This document shows, in pieces, positions 1-8,593 of a stretch of DNA of 64,000 nucleotides. Source of the stretch: Fluviispira vulneris (GTDB taxonomy: Bacteria; Bdellovibrionota_B; Oligoflexia; Silvanigrellales; Silvanigrellaceae); NCBI RefSeq assembly GCF_014281055.1, contig NZ_JACRSE010000001.1, positions 496,001 to 560,000 on the forward strand, written 5' to 3'. Numbering within the stretch: the first letter of the stretch is position 1; each line of letters begins with the position of its first letter. The notes under the pieces were generated by a model. It did no database searches. It worked only from the letters and a program-made list of their open reading frames with translations, and was not told the origin of the DNA. The translations under genes and the position numbers were made by a program.

Positions 1-1725
1 ATTGCAGACAGTGGTGTCGATTTTAATCATCCAAACTTGCAAGATAGTCTATTATCTGACAGCTCACTTGATTTTTTGCAAACACCTATTGCTGAAAATA
101 TGAATCCAGAAGTCCATATCGGCCTCACTGAAAAGGATACAGAATCTAACCATGGAACCAGTGTCGCTGGCATTATTGCTGCAAGGCCACTTGGAAATGA
201 TTTTACAGGTATAGCGCCTAGAGTAAAAATAGGTTCAGCAAACTTAATAAGTGTTTTAAACAATAAAAACACGGTTTCTTTAATCAATGATAGACTAAAA
301 ACCTATGATTATGCTTTGAAAAAAAAATACAATATTATTAATGAAAGCTTTGGTGGCTCATTTTTAGGTTATTACAGTGAAAATGATAAAAAAGAAAATT
401 TTATTATAAATAATACAATAAAAAACAGCTATAAATTATCAAACAGTTCTGAAGGGTTTATCATTGTAAAATCTGGAGGGAATTACACTTGCAATTCTGA
501 TAAAGCTTTAAATTCAAAAAATATGGATGAGTATCTGATTTATAATGGAGTTACAACATTAACTGAAGAGCAAAAGTTATACTTTAAATCGTTACGTCCT
601 ACTATGTCTCAAGTGAATTTAATTAGTTCAAATCCGTATACTATTTCTGTTGCAAATGCTATGTCGCATGGAATTATAAATAACTCTTCTAGTATTGGCG
701 CAAACCTTTGGATAACAGCCTTTGGTGGTAATAATCAAAGTGCGCAAAAAAATGACAATCTTCGCTCAGCTGTGGCAAAAAGTGATTTAAATGAGGAAAA
801 AAATTTACCTGCAATTTTCACAACGCGAATCCATAATAATCCTTTTAATTATGATTTCATCTTTGATACTCGTAAATTACCAACTGAAATGAGAAATAAT
901 TATACAATAAGTTTTTCAGGTACTTCTGCAGCAGCACCTATGGTGACTGGAGTGATTGCACTTATGTTAGAAGCTAATCCAAATTTATCTTTACGCGATG
1001 TAAAATATATTTTAGCAAAGACAGCCAATCATTCCAAAGTATCCCAATTTCAACCAAAGCCATACTGTATAAAAGTTTTAGAAGATCTGAAACATTTTCA
1101 TGATAATTTTAATGATTTTTGGGATGAAGATCAATGGATCGTTAATCATTCAGCAGAAAAATTTCATTTTAGTTATTATTATGGATTTGGTCTAATCGAT
1201 GCGAATAGAGCAATAGAGGAAGCTCGTAAAATAAGTGAATATCCAAAATTTATCGGAAGAGCAGAGGAATTTGTTTTTGAAAAAGAGTTTTCTGAATATA
1301 TCGGACCGAATGAAAGCAAAGTTTTTGAAATTAATGTACCAAAAAAAATTAAGATTGAATCAATACAAGTTACACCTGTTATTGATATTGCACAAGCAGA
1401 TGGGATTGGTATAAAAATAGAATCTCCTTCTCAAACTAAAAGTATATTATTATATCCAGGAAATTCATTGTTTAAGCAAAAAAATAACAATTTAGGTGCT
1501 CTTAACTATCCAATTTTCTATATGCATCAATTAACACAGAACGATGAATCAAATTTATCTTACTTATCAAATGCTTTTTATCAGGAGTCATCTAAAGGTT
1601 TATGGAAAGTAACGATATTAAATAGCACTAAAGAACCATACGAAAATGAGACGCTCGATTTTTTTTATTTGAATGCCGGAATGAAAGGAATTAGAATTAA
1701 AATAATAGGGCAAGAAATTAATTAA
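1..1725 (+). CDS. Secreted S8 subtilisin-like serine protease with P-domain-like C-terminus (5' end outside window)
   Basis: The reading frame is open from base 1, so the start, signal peptide and any propeptide lie upstream; 574 residues are visible. All three catalytic blocks of the subtilase family are present: Asp in IADSGVDFNHP (visible residue 3), His in NHGTSVAGI (residue 51) and Ser in SGTSAAAPM (residue 309). About 150 residues after the catalytic domain look like a proprotein-convertase P-domain (beta-rich, with PNESKVFEINVP and SKGLWKVTILNS). The protein probably acts outside the cytoplasm on protein substrates. A TTG inside the frame at 37 cannot be the true start because the Asp box lies before it. 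It ends 14 bases before the convergent FmdB-like gene. Confidence 0.93.
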   Translation: MADSGVDFNHPNLQDSLLSDSSLDFLQTPIAENMNPEVHIGLTEKDTESNHGTSVAGIIAARPLGNDFTGIAPRVKIGSANLISVLNNKNTVSLINDRLKTYDYALKKKYNIINESFGGSFLGYYSENDKKENFIINNTIKNSYKLSNSSEGFIIVKSGGNYTCNSDKALNSKNMDEYLIYNGVTTLTEEQKLYFKSLRPTMSQVNLISSNPYTISVANAMSHGIINNSSSIGANLWITAFGGNNQSAQKNDNLRSAVAKSDLNEEKNLPAIFTTRIHNNPFNYDFIFDTRKLPTEMRNNYTISFSGTSAAAPMVTGVIALMLEANPNLSLRDVKYILAKTANHSKVSQFQPKPYCIKVLEDLKHFHDNFNDFWDEDQWIVNHSAEKFHFSYYYGFGLIDANRAIEEARKISEYPKFIGRAEEFVFEKEFSEYIGPNESKVFEINVPKKIKIESIQVTPVIDIAQADGIGIKIESPSQTKSILLYPGNSLFKQKNNNLGALNYPIFYMHQLTQNDESNLSYLSNAFYQESSKGLWKVTILNSTKEPYENETLDFFYLNAGMKGIRIKIIGQEIN

Positions 1726-1739
1726 TCAGTTGGATAGAA

Positions 1740-2033
1740 TTAATGTTTACATCCCATCCCACAGACATGCCGCATAGCTAAGCGCGCAGCTTTTGCAGCC
1801 GGGGAGTCTCCTTTGGATTTGTCAAAGACCGAATAATTATTTGCTACAGCGCTTGAAGTCTGTGCTTGAGAGTTAATATTAAAAGCAGCGACTGCTCGAT
1901 GAACTGCGTGACCGCAAGTTGGGCACGTTTTTAGTGGTTCGGAATTGAGTGATTGTAAGGAGTCGAAAAAACAGCAATCATTAACAAGCTCATTTTCGGA
2001 CCAAATTGTAGGTTCGTAAACATATATTGGCAA
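1740..2033 (-). CDS. FmdB-like putative zinc-ribbon protein
   Basis: This 97-aa protein begins MPIYVYEP, the usual opening of FmdB/CxxC_CxxC_SSSS small zinc-ribbon proteins, and has the second knuckle CPTCG at residues 37-41. The first CxxC of the family is missing; only an adjacent Cys pair at 20-21 is present, so zinc binding may be altered. The start is a TTG at 2033 with AGAGG seven bases upstream; it fits the family N-terminus and no ATG lies nearby. The C-terminal half is Ala/Ser-rich and ends in a Cys/His cluster (CGMGCKH) that could supply replacement ligands. Function in this family is poorly defined and often called regulatory. Confidence 0.7.
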   Translation of the reverse strand: MPIYVYEPTIWSENELVNDCCFFDSLQSLNSEPLKTCPTCGHAVHRAVAAFNINSQAQTSSAVANNYSVFDKSKGDSPAAKAARLAMRHVCGMGCKH

Positions 2034-2300
2034 AGTTAACCTCTTAAATAAATAATTTTATATAGGAAAACGAGTATGATTCCAAAATAAAATTTGAAAT
2101 CAATTATAAACAAAAAAATATAAATTCAGAATGAATAGTTGTCAAATCATATTCTATTTAATATATTTTATAGCTTTTTTTATTTTGATATCAATAGAAA
2201 AATTCAGATTTTAAAAATTGATTTTCTAGCAAATTAAATATATTATGTGTAGGTTATTTGTTCATACTTCGTTCTTTATTTACGATAAGGAAAACCTGTT

Positions 2301-3296
2301 TTGAATTCTAAAAAAGAAAAACTAGATTTTTATTTAAAAGAGTTTATGCAATTAGAAAAAAAATTTCATGGGGATCCATCAAACTCTCTCACTTTAAATT
2401 TTAATAAGCATAAAGGACATCTTGTAATTGCTGGACTTATCCATGGTAACGAAACAGGTTCACTTCCCGCAGTTCTTAAATGTATAAAAAAACTTTTAGA
2501 TAAAGATCTCAGCTATGGTGGAAAGGTTACTTTTCTCCTTGGCAATATTGAGGCTGCCCAAAAAGATTTGCGTTATATTGAAAGCGATCTCAACCGTAGC
2601 TTCGGTGAGAGCTATAAAGGCGAATTCTCCAATGAGCGGAAACGCGCAATCGAACTTATGCCACTCTTAAAAAGTGCAGATGTTTTTATAGATCTCCATC
2701 AAACCATAATGCCTAGCCTCAAACCATTCTATATATTCGAAATGAATCATGATAGTTACCATTGGGCACGGGCACTGGGAGGAGCATCCACACTGGTCAC
2801 TCGTAAAAAAGGAGCTTCCTTTTCCCAAGTTGGAATGTGCAGTGACGAATATGTCCGCAGTTTGAATAAAGTAGGCATTACCCTTGAACTGGGTGAACAG
2901 GGTTTTTCAGAATCAGCAGAAATTCTTGCGTTTTCTGTTCTGAAAAGAGCTCTTAATTGCATGGATAAAGTATTTAAAAGTGGTATCCCCATCGAAAAGC
3001 TGAGTCGAAAAAATAGCGACTTTGAGTTTTTAACTATTTCGCATAGAGAGCCCTTTGACTCCCCTAAGAAATGTTTAAATACTGGGTTCCGTAATTTTCA
3101 CAAGCTTTCTAAAAATATGATCGTAGGCGCGGATGAAAAGCAGAATCCCTTAGAATGCCCAAGAGATGGGTATATTTTATTCCCAAAATATCCCATACGA
3201 AACAGCTTAGGCGAAGCATCTTTGCCCTTGCCAGGAGAGATTTACGTCATTGCAGAACCGACTCTTATTCATCCACTCAATTGGTTAAAAACTTAA
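2301..3296 (+). CDS. Succinylglutamate desuccinylase/aspartoacylase-family zinc hydrolase (M14-like)
   Basis: The 331-aa protein has the AstE/AspA metal-site pattern: HGNE at residues 48-51 (His and Glu zinc ligands), DLNRSF at 96-101 (substrate binding) and IDLHQT at 130-135 (third ligand His133), with a likely catalytic Glu in TLELGEQ near 197. Family members remove acyl groups from N-acyl amino acids in the cytoplasm. The C-terminal third is beta-rich, as in aspartoacylases. The start is TTG at 2301, with TAAGGA about ten bases upstream. No arginine-succinyltransferase pathway genes lie nearby, so the true substrate is open. It is divergent from the FmdB-like gene across 267 AT-rich bases that should hold both promoters. 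Confidence 0.82.
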   Translation: MNSKKEKLDFYLKEFMQLEKKFHGDPSNSLTLNFNKHKGHLVIAGLIHGNETGSLPAVLKCIKKLLDKDLSYGGKVTFLLGNIEAAQKDLRYIESDLNRSFGESYKGEFSNERKRAIELMPLLKSADVFIDLHQTIMPSLKPFYIFEMNHDSYHWARALGGASTLVTRKKGASFSQVGMCSDEYVRSLNKVGITLELGEQGFSESAEILAFSVLKRALNCMDKVFKSGIPIEKLSRKNSDFEFLTISHREPFDSPKKCLNTGFRNFHKLSKNMIVGADEKQNPLECPRDGYILFPKYPIRNSLGEASLPLPGEIYVIAEPTLIHPLNWLKT

Positions 3297-3413
3297 AGAT
3301 CACTATAAACTTTGCTCAAGCTTGCTAAAATTTTGACGAAATTTAAGAAGAAGCGTTTAATTATTATTTTTGTTAGATTTCAGATGTTCAAAATTATCTT
3401 TGAGACTCAATGT

Positions 3414-3995
3414 ATGTCGAATAAATTACTACAGTTTATTATCATAATACTTTGCACTTTTCTTTTTCTATCATGTGGAAAGAAAAGCGCCACTGTCGCA
3501 CCTCAACATCCAATTCCTTTTGGGATAGAGCTCTATCATTTTTTTCCGACTGACGGACTCACAAATACAAGTCGTGATTTAAGCTATTATGTTATAAAAT
3601 TTGATATTAACTGCGATGGAAAATCTTTCAAAGAAATAACTATTAGCAATGGACCAAAAATTCTAAAAGTTGTGAAAGACAAAGCCTGCACCGTTAAAAT
3701 TGAAGAAATTGATTTAGGCAGTCACAGTACTGTGAAAAACAAATATTTACCAGAAAGTGGAAAAGAATTAACTCTAAATGTCTCTAAGAATCTTGATTTT
3801 ATCCTACCAAATAAACCTCAGCAATATAAAACCGCTTTTGGGTATAATTTCTATATCAATGCTGTTTCATTAAAACCTGGATTATTTTTTATTCTATTTT
3901 CAAGCGATCAGACAAACGTTCAGGGTTTATCGTTTAAATTAAATGCTATAGATATATTTAATAAAACTAAGTTCAGTGGATTTCCCAAAAAATAA
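3414..3995 (+). CDS. Putative lipoprotein of unknown function
   Basis: From the ATG at 3414 the 193-aa product opens with a positively charged, strongly hydrophobic signal peptide ending in LFLSC, a lipobox with Cys21, so it is probably lipid-anchored in the envelope. The frame stays open to a TTG at 3312, but that would bury the signal peptide behind 34 residues, so I prefer 3414. The mature part has four Cys (counting the lipid-modified one) and predicted beta strands, with no motif I recognise. It lies downstream of the M14-like hydrolase in the same direction and converges on the acetoacetyl-CoA synthetase gene with an 11-base gap. Confidence 0.6.
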   Translation: MSNKLLQFIIIILCTFLFLSCGKKSATVAPQHPIPFGIELYHFFPTDGLTNTSRDLSYYVIKFDINCDGKSFKEITISNGPKILKVVKDKACTVKIEEIDLGSHSTVKNKYLPESGKELTLNVSKNLDFILPNKPQQYKTAFGYNFYINAVSLKPGLFFILFSSDQTNVQGLSFKLNAIDIFNKTKFSGFPKK

Positions 3996-4006
3996 AATAT
4001 CAATCA

Positions 4007-6034
4007 TCAATCCATATTTAATTCTATTATATTTTTAAAAAAAGCAAGACATTCAGGATTAGCCATGGACTCTTTATTTTTTATCTCAATATTGTGAATT
4101 GTATTACGCACAGCTATTTCAACAATTTTTCCTGATTTCGTTTTTGGAATGTCAGGAATTGCTATAATTTTTGCAGGTACATGTCTCGGTGAACAATTTT
4201 TCCGTAAAGCACTTTTAATATCAGTTATTAATTTTTCTGTTAAGGTGACGGATTCACGCAAACGCAAAAATAGAATTATTCGATTGTCGTTTTTCCAGTT
4301 TTGATCGACTGCTATACATTCTAATACTTCTTCAAATTGCTCTACTTGTCGATATATTTCAGCCGTTCCAATCCGCACTCCACCAGGATTTAAAGTGGCA
4401 TCAGAGCGCCCATAAATAATAATCCCATTGTGTTGTGTAATTTCTATCCAATCACCATGATGCCAAATATTTTTAAAGCGCTCAAAATAACTCGCTTTAT
4501 ATTTAATTTTTTCCGGATCATTCCAAAAATAAATCGGCTGGGATGGAAATGGAAATGAGCAAACCATTTCTCCTTTTTGTTGAACAACACTTTCTCCATT
4601 TTCATTAAATACTTCAACTTTCATTCCTAACCCACGGGTTTGAATCTCACCTCGATAAACTTTGCCAATGGGATTTCCTAATACAAAGCAAGATATAATA
4701 TCTGTTCCACCTGAAAGAGAGGAGAGGCAGATGTCTTTCTTAATGCTTTCATAAACATAATCGAAACTTTCTGCTTGTAACGGCGATCCCGTTGAACCAA
4801 TAGTTTTTAATGTTTTAAATTCATAAATCGTGTTTGGCTGACAATGCGATTTCTTAAGGGAATCAATATACTTTGCAGATGTTCCAAAAAATTGAGCTTT
4901 TTCTTCATCAATATATTTTAATAAAACTTGCGAATCAGGTGAAAAAGGCGATCCATCATAAAGTAACAAAGAGCATTCGGACGCCAATGCAGAGACCAAC
5001 CATTGCCACATCATCCAACCACAAGTCGAATAATAAAATATTTTTTCATTCGCTTTAAAATCACAATGAAGAATATGTTCCTTTAAATGCTGTAAAAGAG
5101 TACCTCCAGCCCCATGGACAATGCATTTAGGGATCCCCGTCGTACCAGAAGAATACATAATATAGAGTGGATGATTAAAAGGCAGCTGCTTAAAAATAAG
5201 CTCTTTTTCTTTATACAACTCTATTATTTCGGGATAAACATGCAGAGAATAATTTTGAATATTTCTCTGCATGTTTAAAGAAATTTTTTCATTAAAATAT
5301 GAAATACAAATAATATTTTTAAGAGAAGGAAGATTTTTTATAATCTCACTTACTTTATCTTGGCTATCAATAACTTTCCCGTTATAAACACATTTATCTG
5401 TGTAAATAAATAAAATAGGTTCTATTTGCCCAAAGCGGTCAATAACCCCTTGCACTCCAAAATCTGGTGAACAAAAGGAACAAATAGCTCCCAAACTTGC
5501 AGCAGCTAATAGGAAAACAACGGCTTCAATTGAGTTGGGCACAAATAAAGCAATTCGATCATTTGCTGTTATACCAATTTCAACTAAAAACTGTTGTAAT
5601 TTAGAAACTTGTATTTGAAGTTCTTGAAACGAAATATTCCGAGAAAAAATATTCTCTGCCCGAAAATAGAGAGCAGTTTCATTGTTTTTTTTTCTAAGTA
5701 AATTTTCTGCGAAATTGAGTCGTGCTTGAGAAAACCATTGAGCATTTATAAAATCATCCGCATTTTGTAAAATGCTTTCACCCTTTATTTCTGCTTTTAT
5801 TTGGCAAAAATCCCAAAGGCTAGACCAAAATTTTTCACACCCATTGTCATTCGTATTTGTTGAGATAGACCAATTATAAAGTTCTTCATAATTTGAAAGA
5901 TTAAGCGAATATTTATTGTTAATATATTTGATAAATCGAACAAGATTAGAAGACTCAAATCTTTCTTTAGATGGTTCCCATAAACAAGTGGCTTCATCAC
6001 TCGACAAATAATAAAATGCTTTTCTCAAGAGCAT
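4007..6034 (-). CDS. aacS: Acetoacetyl-CoA synthetase (acetoacetate--CoA ligase)
   Basis: A 675-aa ANL-superfamily adenylating enzyme. The phosphate-binding loop YSSGTTGIPK sits at 294-303, the acetoacetyl-CoA-synthetase-like stretch STCGWMMWQWLVSALA follows, and the C-terminal catalytic Lys lies in PKTKSGKIVE. Length and the extended N-terminal ACAS_N region fit acetoacetate ligases (about 650 aa) rather than shorter acyl-CoA synthetases. It activates acetoacetate with ATP and CoA in the cytoplasm, feeding ketone bodies or polyhydroxybutyrate breakdown products to acetyl-CoA or lipid synthesis. The ATG at 6034 has AGAGGA ten bases upstream and lies 3 bases after the thioesterase stop, so the two are surely co-transcribed. 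Confidence 0.9.
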   Translation of the reverse strand: MLLRKAFYYLSSDEATCLWEPSKERFESSNLVRFIKYINNKYSLNLSNYEELYNWSISTNTNDNGCEKFWSSLWDFCQIKAEIKGESILQNADDFINAQWFSQARLNFAENLLRKKNNETALYFRAENIFSRNISFQELQIQVSKLQQFLVEIGITANDRIALFVPNSIEAVVFLLAAASLGAICSFCSPDFGVQGVIDRFGQIEPILFIYTDKCVYNGKVIDSQDKVSEIIKNLPSLKNIICISYFNEKISLNMQRNIQNYSLHVYPEIIELYKEKELIFKQLPFNHPLYIMYSSGTTGIPKCIVHGAGGTLLQHLKEHILHCDFKANEKIFYYSTCGWMMWQWLVSALASECSLLLYDGSPFSPDSQVLLKYIDEEKAQFFGTSAKYIDSLKKSHCQPNTIYEFKTLKTIGSTGSPLQAESFDYVYESIKKDICLSSLSGGTDIISCFVLGNPIGKVYRGEIQTRGLGMKVEVFNENGESVVQQKGEMVCSFPFPSQPIYFWNDPEKIKYKASYFERFKNIWHHGDWIEITQHNGIIIYGRSDATLNPGGVRIGTAEIYRQVEQFEEVLECIAVDQNWKNDNRIILFLRLRESVTLTEKLITDIKSALRKNCSPRHVPAKIIAIPDIPKTKSGKIVEIAVRNTIHNIEIKNKESMANPECLAFFKNIIELNMD

Positions 6035-6037
6035 AAG

Positions 6038-6481
6038 CTAATTATCCTCTAATATAAAATTATGCGGGGAGGGCTTCCCAAATTTATCTATTTTTACAAA
6101 GACCAGATCACAGTTTAGAATAATACGGAGACGGTCATCGCTGTCAATCTGTTTTGCTCGTGCCACACATTCCACTGTAATTGATGTTTTACCTACTTTT
6201 TTTACACGACATAATAGCTCAAGAACATCGCCTAATCGAGAAGGCTCATTGTATAAAACCTCGGATATTTTTTTTGTTACAATAAGATGTGTTTTTAATT
6301 TTTCCATTACAAAAATACCAGCACATTCATCGACCCACTGAATAAGCAAACCACCAAAAAGTGTATTTGCTGCATTTAGATGTGCACTCAATACCAAATG
6401 CGATGTTACGCGTGTGTACTTGTTTTCATTGATTTTAATTTCACTTTGTTTTTTGACTTCGATTTGTTCTACAGTTGACAT
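6038..6481 (-). CDS. Hotdog-fold acyl-CoA thioesterase (YciA/BFIT type)
   Basis: The 147-aa protein matches the single-hotdog acyl-CoA hydrolase pattern: LSAHLNAANTLFGGLLIQWVD carries the central helix and its catalytic Asp region, followed by a basic beta strand near VGKTSITVECVAR. Family members hydrolyse short- or medium-chain acyl-CoA in the cytoplasm. AAAGAGGA lies about seven bases before the ATG at 6481. It is the first gene of a two-gene operon with acetoacetyl-CoA synthetase, which suggests a role in balancing acyl- or acetoacetyl-CoA pools; that substrate link is inference from context. Confidence 0.85.
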   Translation of the reverse strand: MSTVEQIEVKKQSEIKINENKYTRVTSHLVLSAHLNAANTLFGGLLIQWVDECAGIFVMEKLKTHLIVTKKISEVLYNEPSRLGDVLELLCRVKKVGKTSITVECVARAKQIDSDDRLRIILNCDLVFVKIDKFGKPSPHNFILEDN

Positions 6482-6570
6482 AAAAAATCCTCTTTCGTTA
6501 GGATAGTTGTACTAAAAGTTAAAAATAGAGCTATAATGTAGAAAAATCAATTTATTTAGAAAGCAGAGAA

Positions 6571-7554
6571 ATGACTCCAGAGCAAAAAGCTGCAGCAATT
6601 CTTGCCTTAGCAGGAGAAGAAAACGCCAGTCAACTTGTACAAAACATACCAAAACATGAGATAAAAAGAATTTTTCGAGCATTTAGCCGTTTGCCACAAA
6701 TGACAGACAAAGACATCGATAAAATTGCTAAAGAATTTTTAGAAATTATAAAAAAAATAAATTCTGAGAAACATGATTTCTCTATTGAAAAAGTAAAAAA
6801 AATATTAAAATCAGCAAATGGAACATTAAAAGATGACAATTGGTTTGAGAGTATTTCCGATGCTTTTATTGTGGATGATATTAGAAGACTCCTAGAAATA
6901 ATTGATAATAGATCTCTGTCAAATTGGCTCAAAAATGAACTTCCACAAACCATGTCTCTCGTCTTGTCTATATGTACACCTGAAAAATCATCTGCACTTT
7001 TTAAATTTATGCCTGAGTCTATACGCTCAGAACTCATATTACGCATCAGTCAGATGAATCACGTTGACACCTTAGAACTTGAAAACTTGCATGAAGAACT
7101 CGAAAAATTAAATAAGAATTTTAAAACTGTCATCACCTCAGCAGGCGGATTCGAAAAAATTTTGGCAGTCCTCCAAGCTTCACCCGTTGAGCAGAGACAA
7201 AAACTGCTTGAAGGAATCACCTTAAGGGATCCAGACCTAGCCCAAAAACTACAATTTGAGCTGATATCAGTTGCAAAAATTTCCGAACTGGATGCTCTGC
7301 ATTTAGGTATTTTATGCAGCAATCTCTCAGATAAAATTTTGAATTTAGCCCTCCGACTCGAGCCCACTGATATTAAAGAGAAATATTTAAGTGCCGTGTC
7401 TAAAAAAAGGAGGCATTTGCTAGAAGAAAGCCTGAATGAAGGAAAAGTTAGCAAAAAAGAGGCTGAAGAGGCGGCTTCTTTGCTTGTAAAAAAAGCATTG
7501 TCTTTGAAAGATGAGGGTAAAATAGTGTTTCCATGGGAAGAGACTTTGATATAA
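6571..7554 (+). CDS. FliG-like protein (orphan, degenerate flagellar motor-switch homologue)
   Basis: At 327 aa the protein has the length and three-part plan of FliG. The N-terminal segment (KAAAILALAGEENASQLV, residues 6-23) resembles FliG-N. The middle domain carries NELPQTMSLVLSICTPEKS, a version of the EHPQ block in which His became Leu. The C-terminal part starts with GGFEKILAVLQASP and ends SLKDEGKI. The torque helix of FliG-C, rich in Arg and Asp/Glu in motor proteins, reads SELDALHLGILCSNLSDKI here, and the MFxFED and ALKGA blocks are lost. No flagellar gene lies nearby. It may be a divergent paralogue with another assembly role; FliG ancestry is the best fit but not certain. Confidence 0.7.
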   Translation: MTPEQKAAAILALAGEENASQLVQNIPKHEIKRIFRAFSRLPQMTDKDIDKIAKEFLEIIKKINSEKHDFSIEKVKKILKSANGTLKDDNWFESISDAFIVDDIRRLLEIIDNRSLSNWLKNELPQTMSLVLSICTPEKSSALFKFMPESIRSELILRISQMNHVDTLELENLHEELEKLNKNFKTVITSAGGFEKILAVLQASPVEQRQKLLEGITLRDPDLAQKLQFELISVAKISELDALHLGILCSNLSDKILNLALRLEPTDIKEKYLSAVSKKRRHLLEESLNEGKVSKKEAEEAASLLVKKALSLKDEGKIVFPWEETLI

Positions 7555-7601
7555 AAGAGCTTTGCTGCTTGATGCACTTATATTAATTGATGGAGAACAC
7601 T

Positions 7602-8573
7602 ATGAGTCACAAAGAATATCCAGTCACTGTTGTCACCGGATTCCTTGGTTCAGGAAAAACAACACTTCTTAACCGTATGCTTTCTGAAAACCATGGAAAG
7701 AAAATTGCGGTGATTTTAAATGAAATCGGTGATGTCAATTTAGATTCAGAATTGGTTGTGCAGAGTATTGGTGAAGAACTTAAAATCATGAATAACGGCT
7801 GTGTTTGCTGCACTGTCCGTGGTGATCTCACAAAAATCTGCCTCGATCTCATTGCTAAAAAAATTGATTTTGACCATCTTGTCATTGAAACGACTGGTAT
7901 GGCTGATCCAAGCCCGGTTGCACAAACATTTTTTATGGACGAAAATCTGCGCAAGTATTTCTTTCTCGATGCTGTTATTACAGTTGTAGATGCAAAACAT
8001 ATCGATCAAAATTTATCTGAAATTAAAGAAACGCAAGATCAAATTGGATTTGCAGATGTTATTTTATTAAACAAAATAGATACAATTAAAGAAACAGAAA
8101 TTGCAGAAGTTGAGAAAAAAATAAAACATATTAACTCAATTGCTCGCATTTTTAAAACTGTAAATTCCAATATTCAAATAGCAGAAGTTCTTGGCATTAA
8201 TGCATTCGATTTGCAAGCAAGAGCAGAACTCAATCCAGACATAACAAAAGAATATCATGAACACAATCATGATGATGCTATTCAAAGTATTTATCTTGAA
8301 GAAAAACGTCCTCTCGACATGGAGCGCTTAAATAGATTTATGCAGCTTGTAATTGCTGAATTAGGTAATCAAGTTTTACGTTATAAAGGTGTCTTAAACG
8401 TAAAAGATGAGCCAAACCGTATCGTTTTTCAAGGTGTTCATACGACGATGGGAAGCAATGAAGACAGACCTTGGGGAGCGGGCGAAGAAAGAAAAACAAG
8501 AATGGTCTTTATTGGCAGACATCTGCCAAAAGAAGTATTAGAAGAAGGTTTATCTCTCTGTATTGCTAAGTGA
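7602..8573 (+). CDS. CobW/G3E-family GTPase, putative metallochaperone
   Basis: The G3E family signature is complete: P-loop GFLGSGKTT near residue 13, the metal-binding CVCC motif at 67-70 (GCVCCTVRGDL), ETTGMADP as switch region and LNKID as guanine specificity motif, then the CobW C-terminal domain. A short His-containing stretch (YHEHNHDD) in the linker could bind metal. Such proteins insert zinc or cobalt into client proteins using GTP in the cytoplasm. In-frame TTG and ATG codons lie at 7587 and 7590, but GGAGA sits 5-6 bases before the ATG at 7602, giving 323 aa. No Zur-type operator or zinc transporter is visible nearby, so the metal is unknown. Confidence 0.92.
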   Translation: MSHKEYPVTVVTGFLGSGKTTLLNRMLSENHGKKIAVILNEIGDVNLDSELVVQSIGEELKIMNNGCVCCTVRGDLTKICLDLIAKKIDFDHLVIETTGMADPSPVAQTFFMDENLRKYFFLDAVITVVDAKHIDQNLSEIKETQDQIGFADVILLNKIDTIKETEIAEVEKKIKHINSIARIFKTVNSNIQIAEVLGINAFDLQARAELNPDITKEYHEHNHDDAIQSIYLEEKRPLDMERLNRFMQLVIAELGNQVLRYKGVLNVKDEPNRIVFQGVHTTMGSNEDRPWGAGEERKTRMVFIGRHLPKEVLEEGLSLCIAK

Positions 8574-8593
8574 TAAACTCATAAATATAAAAG

